In this document: positions 1 through 6,840 of the stretch, piece after piece | How the letters are laid out: each line of letters begins with the position of its first letter | Position numbering within the stretch: the first letter of the stretch is position 1 | The notes under the pieces: model-generated | Database searches by the model: none | The model's input: only the letters and a program-made list of their open reading frames with translations | Told to the model about the DNA's origin: nothing | Assembly: GCF_015694405.1 (NCBI RefSeq) | Contig: NZ_JADQDB010000010.1 | Location: forward strand, 114,224-178,223 | DNA from: Pelagibacterium limicola | GTDB lineage: Bacteria > Pseudomonadota > Alphaproteobacteria > Rhizobiales > Devosiaceae | DNA: 64,000 nt | Direction: 5' to 3' | Position numbers and translations under genes: made by a program

Positions 1-418
1 CGGTCTCGGCGCATTCGGGCGCCCTAACCGCGATCCCGGAACTCATTTTTACGATTTTGCCATCGGCCGCTGCAATGAGGACCGGCTGGCCTATCTGCTC
101 GAATGCCGCTTGATACAGCCTCGCCCTCTCGAGCCGCCCGCACAGATTGGCCACGATCTCGGAAACATGGGCCAACTCGTCCTTGGCGCCGACTGTGCCG
201 CTGCCGATCGCTTCCCCGATCCGTGAAAGAGCGGCGCTTTGGCGCCTGTCGGCCTGAAAGGCGACAAGCCAGCCCACGAACGCCACGATGGCGGCGCCTG
301 CCCCGAGGCCGGAGAAAACCATGGGTTTCGGCAATTCGGACAACAGCAATACCGCGCCCAGCCCCGAAAAGCCGAGCCATAGAAAAATGAGCAGCAGAGC
401 CAGCCGCGTGCGGCGCAT
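1..418 (-). CDS. PAS-type membrane sensor or chemoreceptor, N-terminal part (cut by window edge)
   Basis: Reading the minus strand from an ATG at 418 gives 139 residues with no stop before the window edge, so the gene continues to the left. Two hydrophobic segments lie at about residues 6-26 and 35-54, followed by a charged helical stretch (60-103) and the start of a PAS-like fold around AFEQIGQPVLIAAADG (105-120). The start is set by an in-frame TGA eleven codons upstream and a GAGG ribosome site about 9 bases before the ATG. Being next to cheD suggests a chemoreceptor or PAS signalling protein, but the output domain is outside the window, so the exact class is unknown. I see the membrane-plus-PAS layout; the chemotaxis role is inferred. 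Confidence 0.6.
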   Translation of the reverse strand, partial: MRRTRLALLLIFLWLGFSGLGAVLLLSELPKPMVFSGLGAGAAIVAFVGWLVAFQADRRQSAALSRIGEAIGSGTVGAKDELAHVSEIVANLCGRLERARLYQAAFEQIGQPVLIAAADGKIVKMSSGIAVRAPECAET

Positions 419-537
419 CCAGTTAAGCCTCGGGCGAGAATGCCGGAATCAGTATTCCAACCCTAGAGCCGCATGGTTAACGCTTTGTGAGCGCGCGGGC
501 CTGTCCGTAACGAATTGATAACCGGCGCATCGGGCAG

Positions 538-1122
538 CTAGAAGAGTTCGATATCATCCTCGACCGGCTTGACGATCTGCCGCTTGGCAATGGCAAGCTC
601 CTCGCGGACCAGCTGTGCGTTGTCGCGGCTGTCCAGGCGTTTCACCAGTGCGCGTCCCGTCGCGGGCTGGAACATCACACGGCGCGCAAAATTGCCGCCC
701 ATATCCTCGCTGGAAATGACGTAATTTTCGTTGCGCAGGAACTCGCGGACGAACTCGATGTTCTTTTGGCCAACATCGTTCATGCCGGCATGGATATTGC
801 CGCCCCCGAAGACCTTGAATTCGAGATTGGACTTGCGGCCGGTCCCCTTGGAAAGGACCATGTTGATGAGTTGCTCCATCGCGAAGGCGCCGTAGCGCGC
901 CGATTCCCCGAATCTGTCCTTGGATGAGCCCGATTGCGTGGCCAGCAGGAAATGGTTCATCCCGCCCACCCCCGCCACCTTGTCGCGCACGCAGGCAGAG
1001 ATGCACGAGCCAAGAACGGTTGAGAGTGTCACCCCAGGGTCCCCTGAAACCAGGCAGTCGCCTTGATGGACGTTGGAAACCGTACCCCGCGAAAAATCGG
1101 CCGGGAATGACGTTGACGACAT
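538..1122 (-). CDS. cheD: CheD, chemoreceptor glutamine deamidase
   Basis: CheD deamidates receptor glutamines and in some species binds CheC-type phosphatases. The 194-residue product has the family core LGSCISACV with the catalytic Cys at 40 and the catalytic His at 57 (MNHFLL), the C+17 spacing known for CheD. The residue at C-6, a Thr in well-studied CheD proteins, is Ser34 here, with Thr35 next to it. I chose the ATG at 1122 because AGAGG precedes it by 11 bases; a longer version from the ATG at 1176 is open but has no clear ribosome site. It is divergent from the CheT-like gene and lies just downstream of the cheW terminator region, on the same strand as the other che genes. Neither cheC nor cheR/cheB is in the window. 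Confidence 0.93.
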   Translation of the reverse strand: MSSTSFPADFSRGTVSNVHQGDCLVSGDPGVTLSTVLGSCISACVRDKVAGVGGMNHFLLATQSGSSKDRFGESARYGAFAMEQLINMVLSKGTGRKSNLEFKVFGGGNIHAGMNDVGQKNIEFVREFLRNENYVISSEDMGGNFARRVMFQPATGRALVKRLDSRDNAQLVREELAIAKRQIVKPVEDDIELF

Positions 1123-1298
1123 AGATAATGCAACCTCTGTTTGTTGCTTAACGTCCCTGTTGGATCGAATCCTCATCGATTAACCTTGCCGATTTGCTAA
1201 TCGGCAAACCGCACCGCGATGAATCACGTATTTTTTCATTTATGTTGCCTTATTCAATCCTTTTGTTGGCACCTCGCGGGAAAAATGCCCGTACCCTC

Positions 1299-1335
1299 CT
1301 TGCCGTTAGGGGTTTTCTAACCCTGAGCAGGCAAG
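1299..1335. repeat. Imperfect inverted repeat in the cheD/cheT intergenic region
   Basis: CTTGCC-GTTAG (1299-1309) pairs with CTAAC (1317-1321) and GGCAAG (1330-1335), with an 8-base bulge on the right arm. It lies in the 296-base gap between two divergent genes (1123-1418), so it could be a regulator site or a leader hairpin of the CheT-like gene. Apart from this the gap holds only presumed promoters that I cannot place with confidence. Confidence 0.35.
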
Positions 1336-1418
1336 TGTTCGATATTGACGTTTACCGTGATCGCCGGTTTGGCCCTTTGCGATATCGTCAGTAAAAGCAT
1401 TGCTCAGGAGTGCGTTGC

Positions 1419-1772
1419 ATGGGGTTGCACAAACTGGCCAGGGAGCTGGAAGAAACCGCTCGCCAGACCGCAGAAATGGTCGACGGAATTACGGCCAGCC
1501 TCCTTACTTTGGGTGACACCTCCATCGACTGCAATGCGGCCCGCTCGACCGCAATCCGCCAGATCGTAGTAGCGCTGCAGATGCAGGACCGCATCGAGCA
1601 GCGCTGCCGCAACATGGCCGAAGCTGCGCGCAAGATGGCCGACCTTCACGACGGCGTCGACAAGGTCTCGAGCGAAGGCGTATGGTCCTCGTTGACGCTC
1701 GACGAGTTGCGCGACGAAGCGCTCTCGGGAATCGCCGCCCGTACCAATTCGGGCGAAATCGAATTTTTCTAA
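1419..1772 (+). CDS. cheT: CheT/CheZ-like chemotaxis protein with DxxxQ motif
   Basis: A 117-residue, mostly helical, acidic protein without a signal peptide. Residues 56-61 read QDRIEQ, which fits the D-x-x-x-Q motif (Asp57, Gln61) by which CheZ dephosphorylates CheY-P; the flanking helix RCRNMAEAARKM is amphipathic as in CheZ. Rhizobial che operons end in cheD-cheT, and CheT of Sinorhizobium has been described as a DxxxQ protein that speeds signal termination. Here the gene is next to cheD but divergent from it. The ATG at 1419 is preceded by CAGGAG at 8 bases; an upstream in-frame GTG at 1410 lies on that ribosome site and is unlikely. The name is inferred from motif, size and position; no wider similarity could be tested. 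Confidence 0.55.
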   Translation: MGLHKLARELEETARQTAEMVDGITASLLTLGDTSIDCNAARSTAIRQIVVALQMQDRIEQRCRNMAEAARKMADLHDGVDKVSSEGVWSSLTLDELRDEALSGIAARTNSGEIEFF

Positions 1773-1930
1773 TCTGCGATTCGGCCTCCAGCGCTGCGCG
1801 TAGGCCGTAACGGTTGACGCGTTACCTGACGCCGGCCGGCTTCGATGATATCTGCGAACAGCTGTGGAATAGCTAGCATCCGCAGCGCGGCGGCCCCGGG
1901 TATTTGTTCATGCCGTCAGCAGCATTCGTT

Positions 1931-1976
1931 TCCCTAAAAACAAATGACCCGCCACGCATGGGCGCATGGCGGGTCA
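1931..1976 (-). terminator. Intrinsic terminator of the cheW-containing operon (possibly bidirectional)
   Basis: TGACCCGCCA (1945-1954) and TGGCGGGTCA (1967-1976) form a perfect 10-bp stem with a 12-base loop. Read on the minus strand it is followed by a T-rich run (TTTGTTTTTA), as expected for a Rho-independent terminator after cheW. It also faces the end of the convergent CheT-like gene. The remaining 170 bases between 1773 and 1944 show no gene. Confidence 0.8.
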
Positions 1977-2006
1977 ATTAATACTGTGTTGCTGCAGCCT
2001 TTACGA

Positions 2007-2495
2007 TCAGGCGTCGACCTTCGCCCCGGCGACTACCGCGTGCAGGTCGATGAGGCCGACCATGCGGCTTTCATGGGTGACGATGCCGTTGAGGAGTTCG
2101 GTATCGATCGAATTGCCTTCGGGCACGGTGTGAATGTCGTCCCGGGAAACGGTAAGGATGTCCGACACGGCGTCGACCAAAATGCCGATCCACTTCTCCC
2201 CGACGCTCATCACGACCACGACGTGGTTCTTGGTCGGCTGGGTCTGCCCGTCGCCAAAACGAGCGCGCAGATCGAAGATCGGCACGATCGTACCGCGCAG
2301 ATTGATCACCCCTCGCACATACTCGCGTGTGTTGGGGAGCGGGGTCGCTCCGTTCCAGGCGCGGATTTCGCGCACGGTGGTGATTTCGACGCCATAAATC
2401 TGCTCGTCGATCGAAAAAGCGATAAGCTGAAGCGTATTCTGGCTCGCGCCCGCGGTGCTTTCGCCATACCCGTCGCGAATATCAAGAGCTTCCAT
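2007..2495 (-). CDS. cheW: CheW, chemotaxis coupling protein
   Basis: CheW joins chemoreceptors to the CheA kinase in the membrane-associated signalling array. The 162-residue product is a single CheW domain: the typical YGVEI..VREI segment, then RGVINLRGTIVPIFDLR, and a C-terminal strand region with WIGILVDAVSDIL. The ATG at 2495 has GGAG about 8 bases upstream; a TTG two codons earlier is less likely. It is the last gene of the operon STAS-cheY-cheA-cheW, 56 bases after cheA, and is followed by a strong stem-loop terminator. Confidence 0.96.
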   Translation of the reverse strand: MEALDIRDGYGESTAGASQNTLQLIAFSIDEQIYGVEITTVREIRAWNGATPLPNTREYVRGVINLRGTIVPIFDLRARFGDGQTQPTKNHVVVVMSVGEKWIGILVDAVSDILTVSRDDIHTVPEGNSIDTELLNGIVTHESRMVGLIDLHAVVAGAKVDA

Positions 2496-2551
2496 GTCCA
2501 AACTCCATGTTCCAGCCCATAGCCGGCCATGCCCTTGCTAGGAGCCGTGCG

Positions 2552-4789
2552 CTAGGCCGCATTCTGATGCGCGTTACCCGAGCGCAAGCTTTGCACATCA
2601 ACAATCAACGCAACGTTACCATCGCCGAGGATTGTACCGCCCGCGATTCCGTCGATGCGTTCGAAGTTCTCTTCGAGCGACTTGATGACGACTTGCTGTT
2701 GGCCGATGATGTCATCGACAACCAGTGCGATCTTGGAGTTGCCTTCGGCCTCGCAGAGGACAACGAAACGGTCGGCATCGGCTTGTTCGGAAACAAGCTC
2801 GAACCGCCGGGCAAGATCCACCACCTGCACGTATTCGCCCCGAACCTGCAGAACCTTGCCGCCCGAGGGCATATGCCCGAAATCGGCGCGCGAATTCTGG
2901 ATGGTTTCGACGATTGACGAAAGCGGAATGACATAGGGCGAACCGGCAACCCTCACCAGCATCACATCGAGCACCGCAAGGGTCAAAGGCAACCGCAGCG
3001 TCATGCGCGTGCCCTTGCCCGCCCATGAGCGCACATGCACCGACCCGCCGATCTTCTTGATGTTCGAGAGCACCACGTCCATGCCCACCCCGCGTCCCGA
3101 AATATCGGACACCTCCGAGGCGGTGGAGAACCCGGGTGCAAAGATCAGGTTGTCGATCTGCTCGTCGGTCAATTGCTGGTCCGGGCCGACCACCCCACGC
3201 TCGCGCGCGATCTCGAGCACACGTTCGCGGTTGATGCCCTGCCCGTCGTCTTCGACGATGATGAGGATATTGCCGCCCGCCTGCTCGGCCGAAAGCCGGA
3301 TCGTCCCGATCTCGGGCTTGCCGCGCGCGATGCGCTTGTCGCTCGCCTCGATGCCGTGATCGGCCGAATTGCGCACCATATGGGTCAGGGGATCGGACAA
3401 TTGCTCGATCACCGTCTTGTCGATCTCGGTATTCTCGCCGATGGTTTCGAGCTTGATCTTCTTGCCGGTCTTGGCAGCCAGCTCGCGCACCAGCCGCGGC
3501 ATGCGTGAAAACACCGACTTGACCGGTTGAGCGCGGATGGCCATCACGGCGTCCTGAAGCCCTCGCGTCGTCTGGGCAAGAACCTCTATGCCGCGCACCA
3601 GCTCCTGATAACGATCGCGGATCGCGTCGTCCATCTGCTGGGTCAGCATCGATTGCGTGATGACCAGTTCACCCACCATGTTGACCACACGATCGACCTT
3701 GTCGAGATCCACGCGGATCGACTGCATGCCCATGGCCTTGCCGTTGCCGGCATTGTCGTCCGAACCGTTGTCGCGCAAGGGGGCGCTCTGAAGCATCGGG
3801 GTGCTGACCGTGTCTTCGGCGGATGCGGGCGGCAGGGCCTCGACGAGGGAAAGCATGGGGGCAGCGGGTTCGAGATCGTCCGGCTCCCCGGTCGGCGCGA
3901 ATTTGCGCTCTGCCTTGGCCTCCTCGGCAAGGTCGGCAAAGCTGGGCATTTCGGAGGACGGCTCGACATCCAGAACCGGAGCGGGCGCATCCACGAGCTT
4001 TTCGATGCTAATCGCGCAATCGCCATCGACGAACTCGAACACCTCCCTGATTGCTTCTTCGCTCGCCCTGTCGGAGACGAGATCGATGGTCCAGGAACAG
4101 TAGACCCCGAACGGGTCGAAGCCTGAAAGATCGGGCAGGTTCTCGATCTTGGGCGTGACTGTGAGCGAGCCGAGCAACGACAATTCACGGAACAAAAGCA
4201 GCGGGTCGTTGGCACGCTCATACAGCGTCGGATAGGGCGTGAACCCGATTCTCCACCGCGAAGCCCCGTCGGCGGACGGCGCGACGGATGAGAGCGGTGC
4301 ATTGACATCGAGATTGACGGCTACCGGCGTAAAGTCGATGTCGAATTCATCGATATCGTCGTCCCCGCCCCCGGCAGCGGCACCTCCGCCAGATTCGGCA
4401 GCTTCTCCGCGCGCCAGGGCGTCAAAACTCGCCTTTTCCGCCGCACCGTAATCGGAGGGAAGCGCATCGCCCGTACGAGCCGCGTTGACGAAATCGGCCA
4501 CGAGATCGACCGACCGGATGCAGAGCACCACGACCTCCTCGGTCAATTCGACCCGGCCGTCGCGCACATAATCGAGAAGCGTCTCGAAGCTATGGGCAAA
4601 CCGTACGAGCGCGTCGAAGCCGAATGCACCGCCCCCGCCCTTGATCGAGTGGATGGCGCGGAAGACCGCATTGAGCCGATCCGCGTCCCGGTCCCCGTCC
4701 TGAATCGCCAGGAATTGCTCCTCGAGTTCGAGCAGCAGTTCGGAGCATTCGTCGAAATACGTTGCCTTGAATTCGTCGAGGTCGCTCAT
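2552..4789 (-). CDS. cheA: CheA, chemotaxis histidine kinase
   Basis: CheA phosphorylates CheY and CheB in response to receptors. The 745-residue chain shows the full domain order. P1 carries the phosphorylated His47 in AIHSIKGGGGAFGF; a P2-like response-regulator docking domain lies at about 178-270 between two acidic, Pro/Ala-rich linkers; the P3 dimerisation helices are at about 356-420. The P4 kinase domain has the N box HMVRNSADHG (470-479), G1 DDGQG (514-518) and GRGVGM (565-570). The P5 CheW-like domain covers about 605-740. All key residues are present. The ribosome site is weak (AAGG 14 bases before the ATG). It follows cheY by 31 bases and precedes cheW. Confidence 0.97.
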   Translation of the reverse strand: MSDLDEFKATYFDECSELLLELEEQFLAIQDGDRDADRLNAVFRAIHSIKGGGGAFGFDALVRFAHSFETLLDYVRDGRVELTEEVVVLCIRSVDLVADFVNAARTGDALPSDYGAAEKASFDALARGEAAESGGGAAAGGGDDDIDEFDIDFTPVAVNLDVNAPLSSVAPSADGASRWRIGFTPYPTLYERANDPLLLFRELSLLGSLTVTPKIENLPDLSGFDPFGVYCSWTIDLVSDRASEEAIREVFEFVDGDCAISIEKLVDAPAPVLDVEPSSEMPSFADLAEEAKAERKFAPTGEPDDLEPAAPMLSLVEALPPASAEDTVSTPMLQSAPLRDNGSDDNAGNGKAMGMQSIRVDLDKVDRVVNMVGELVITQSMLTQQMDDAIRDRYQELVRGIEVLAQTTRGLQDAVMAIRAQPVKSVFSRMPRLVRELAAKTGKKIKLETIGENTEIDKTVIEQLSDPLTHMVRNSADHGIEASDKRIARGKPEIGTIRLSAEQAGGNILIIVEDDGQGINRERVLEIARERGVVGPDQQLTDEQIDNLIFAPGFSTASEVSDISGRGVGMDVVLSNIKKIGGSVHVRSWAGKGTRMTLRLPLTLAVLDVMLVRVAGSPYVIPLSSIVETIQNSRADFGHMPSGGKVLQVRGEYVQVVDLARRFELVSEQADADRFVVLCEAEGNSKIALVVDDIIGQQQVVIKSLEENFERIDGIAGGTILGDGNVALIVDVQSLRSGNAHQNAA

Positions 4790-4820
4790 TTTCGCTTAAC
4801 TGACCTTGCCCTTGGTGCCC

Positions 4821-5180
4821 TCAGTGGACGACCTTATTGATGACCGCGATGAGTTTTTCGGGATCGAACGGTTTGACGATCCAGCCCGTCCCTCCGGCGG
4901 CGCGGCCCTGGTCGCGCTTGTCCTGGCTGGTTTCGGTTGTAAGAATGAGAATGGGCAGGCTCTGGTGCTTGCCGGTGGCCCGTACGTTCTTGATGAACTC
5001 GATCCCGTCCATAACCGGCATGTTGATGTCCGTGATCACCACATCGACATCCTGGCTCTTCAGCACATCGAGGCCGATCTGCCCATTTTCCGCCTGAAGC
5101 ACCTCGAACCCCGCATTTGTAAGCGTGTGATGGAGCATGGCCAGAATGGTCCGGGAATCATCGACAGTAAGAACGCGCAT
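4821..5180 (-). CDS. cheY: CheY-type single-domain response regulator
   Basis: A 119-residue receiver domain with no output domain. The acidic pair Asp7-Asp8, phosphorylation site Asp51 (VVITDINMP), Thr81/82 and Lys103 (VKPFDP) are all in place. In this operon it is the expected target of CheA and would act on the flagellar switch or as a phosphate sink; rhizobia commonly have two CheY proteins and only one is here. The ATG at 5180 gives the normal CheY length; AAGGG lies about 12 bases upstream. A longer in-frame extension to 5255 overlaps the preceding gene and is rejected. Confidence 0.95.
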   Translation of the reverse strand: MRVLTVDDSRTILAMLHHTLTNAGFEVLQAENGQIGLDVLKSQDVDVVITDINMPVMDGIEFIKNVRATGKHQSLPILILTTETSQDKRDQGRAAGGTGWIVKPFDPEKLIAVINKVVH

Positions 5181-5187
5181 TTGAAAC

Positions 5188-5478
5188 TTACCCTTTAAGG
5201 ACAGCCGCAAAGCTGGGCGCGAGGCCGAGCTTTTCGATGGAGCCGAGCAAGGCATCGCTTGCCCCGGATATTGAAAATTCGGTTCCCGAACGCGCCGCCG
5301 TCTGGGCAGCGCTCAGGAGCATGAACAGGGCATTTGTCGATACCCGCTCGACCGCCCCCGCGACGATTTCGACGGGGCCGGCGTGAAGCGCCTCGAGCAG
5401 CGTGTCGCGGACGTCATCGATCGCGTCGAGATCGACGACGCGCGGCAAGGACACGCTCTGGGGTTTGGACTTGGGCAT
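5188..5478 (-). CDS. STAS-domain chemotaxis protein, CheS-like
   Basis: A 96-residue STAS-fold protein: an N-terminal strand region, the helix-forming DDVRDTLLEAL, the core VEIVAGAVERVSTNALFMLLSAA, and a C-terminal IEKLGLAPSF helix. It opens the operon, 7 bases ahead of cheY. A small STAS-like gene at the same place in Sinorhizobium (orf2, CheS, about 97 residues) binds CheA and helps drain phosphate from CheY1, so the same role is likely here. The usual phosphorylatable Ser of anti-sigma antagonists is not obvious except at VSTNA. GGGGAG stands 11 bases before the ATG. Confidence 0.75.
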   Translation of the reverse strand: MPKSKPQSVSLPRVVDLDAIDDVRDTLLEALHAGPVEIVAGAVERVSTNALFMLLSAAQTAARSGTEFSISGASDALLGSIEKLGLAPSFAAVLKG

Positions 5479-5525
5479 CTGACGGCGGACTCCCCCCTGA
5501 TTTATGCGACCGCAGTTTGTCCATG

Positions 5526-5557
5526 AAGCGTTTAAGAATTCGTAACTATAAACGCTT
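5526..5557. promoter_or_regulatory. Perfect 9-bp inverted repeat upstream of the che operon
   Basis: AAGCGTTTA (5526-5534) and TAAACGCTT (5549-5557) are perfect inverted copies separated by 14 AT-rich bases. The element sits in the 105-base gap between the hydrolase stop and the STAS gene start, about 50 bases before the latter. It could be an operator for the che operon or a terminator of the preceding gene; there is no clear T tract on the minus strand after it, which favours a protein-binding site. Confidence 0.4.
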
Positions 5558-5584
5558 TGGCTGACATGGGCTCTTGCTTAGGGA

Positions 5585-6637
5585 TCAGGGGATGTGCGGC
5601 GCAAACACCGCTTCGAGCCCGTCCCTGTCGACATCGGCCAGGCTTGCAGGAGACCAGCGCGGCGCGCGGTCCTTGTCGACCAGTGCAGCCCGGACCCCTT
5701 CGGCAAAATCGGGCCGCGGCGCCATGTAGGCCGCGAGATCGAGGTCGAGCGCGAGGATCGCGTCGGTATCGCGCAGTTTGCGGGCAAGCCTGTGGCTCTG
5801 CGCGATCACTTCAAGGCTCGTGGGGCAATGGGTTGCCATAGCCTGATGAAGCGCCGACGCCGCGGGATCTCCATCGCTGGCCAACGAAGCAAGATTGGCA
5901 ACGATCTCGGGTACCGGCTGGTTCTCGAAGGCCAAGCGCAGGGAATCGGCGGTTTGGCAGAACGCTGCCGCGTCTGGGTCCTGCGATTCGCCCGCAATGA
6001 TCGCAGCGATGGCAGTGTCGGGATCGATAGCGAGCGCTGCCTCGATGATCCGTTGCCGCAGGCCCTGCAATTCTGAATCGGGAACCATTGCGTCGGTCAG
6101 GCCCAGTGCAATCGCATCGCCCGGGCCGAGCGCGACCCCGCTCATGAGGAAGGCCAGCGCCCTGTGCTCGGGCGTCTGGTACAGGATGGCATTGACCCCG
6201 ACATCGCAGAAAAACCCGATCGCGGCCTCGGGCATGGCGAACCGGCTCGAGGCGGCCGCGACGCGATAGCGCGCATGGCTCGAAAGCCCTATGCCCCCTC
6301 CCATGACAAAGCCATGTTGGAGGGCAATGATGGGCTTCCGATAGGACGCAATGAGCCCGTTCATGCGATATTCGTCCTCGAAATAGGCCCGGACCTCATC
6401 GCGGCGCCCAGCCAAGGACAGCTCACGGGAAGTGCGCACGTCTCCCCCGGCACAGAACCCCTTGGGGCCCTGCCCCTCGATAACCACCGCGGCAACGGAT
6501 GGGTCATCCTCCCAGTCTTCGAGCGCAACCAGGATCTCCGCAATCATCGCGCCCGAGAGCGCGTTAATCGCCCGTTCCCGGGTCAGGGTTATCACCCCTG
6601 CCCGCCCATCGACCCCGATTTCAATTTCTGTGGTCAT
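5585..6637 (-). CDS. 3-hydroxyisobutyryl-CoA hydrolase (enoyl-CoA hydratase/isomerase family)
   Basis: A 350-residue crotonase-fold protein. The N-terminal half has the oxyanion-hole regions FCAGGDVR and VMGGGIGLS, followed by FAMPEAAIGFFCDVG, which carries the Glu and Asp typical of 3-hydroxyisobutyryl-CoA hydrolase. The extra C-terminal domain of about 100 residues also fits this subfamily and not ordinary enoyl-CoA hydratases (about 260). The expected role is hydrolysis of 3-hydroxyisobutyryl-CoA in valine breakdown, in line with the branched-chain operon 15 kb away. The ATG at 6637 is preceded by GAGGAA; the upstream extension to 6742 lacks a ribosome site. It stands alone, transcribed towards the che operon. 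Confidence 0.85.
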   Translation of the reverse strand: MTTEIEIGVDGRAGVITLTRERAINALSGAMIAEILVALEDWEDDPSVAAVVIEGQGPKGFCAGGDVRTSRELSLAGRRDEVRAYFEDEYRMNGLIASYRKPIIALQHGFVMGGGIGLSSHARYRVAAASSRFAMPEAAIGFFCDVGVNAILYQTPEHRALAFLMSGVALGPGDAIALGLTDAMVPDSELQGLRQRIIEAALAIDPDTAIAAIIAGESQDPDAAAFCQTADSLRLAFENQPVPEIVANLASLASDGDPAASALHQAMATHCPTSLEVIAQSHRLARKLRDTDAILALDLDLAAYMAPRPDFAEGVRAALVDKDRAPRWSPASLADVDRDGLEAVFAPHIP

Positions 6638-6655
6638 GCCGTTCCTCGCTCCGAT

Positions 6656-6678
6656 GCCTTCCATACAGCACGGAAGGC
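6656..6678. promoter_or_regulatory. Inverted repeat in the leader of the hydrolase gene
   Basis: GCCTTCC (6656-6662) and GGAAGGC (6672-6678) are perfect inverted copies around a 9-base spacer, about 20 bases upstream of the hydrolase ATG on the minus strand. It may be an operator or a leader hairpin. Confidence 0.3.
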
Positions 6679-6751
6679 GAACAAATTGAAGCGCCATGAT
6701 CTCGCAAGGGTTTCCTGCCCCGCCAAATGGCTCTCGACCCAATAGCGCTTT

Positions 6752-6778
6752 CGCATCGGAAAAGTGGTTTCCTCTTTT
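6752..6778. repeat. REP-like imperfect hairpin
   Basis: CGCATCGG is followed by AAAAGTGG (6760-6767), TTT, and CCTCTTTT (6771-6778), a hairpin with one mismatch. The string GCATCGGAAAAGTGG resembles a palindromic repeat scattered through many Hyphomicrobiales genomes, to my recollection. Only this one copy was noticed in the window, and it sits in the divergent promoter region 6638-6840. Confidence 0.3.
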
Positions 6779-6840
6779 GAAAAAAACCCACTAAAGCTGC
6801 ACCGACATACCGCCCGAAACGACCAGCAGACAAAGACGCG

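Noticed and set aside
1194..1394. Short plus-strand frame between cheD and the CheT-like gene
   Set aside because: No ribosome site or domain; it covers the divergent promoter region and an inverted repeat.
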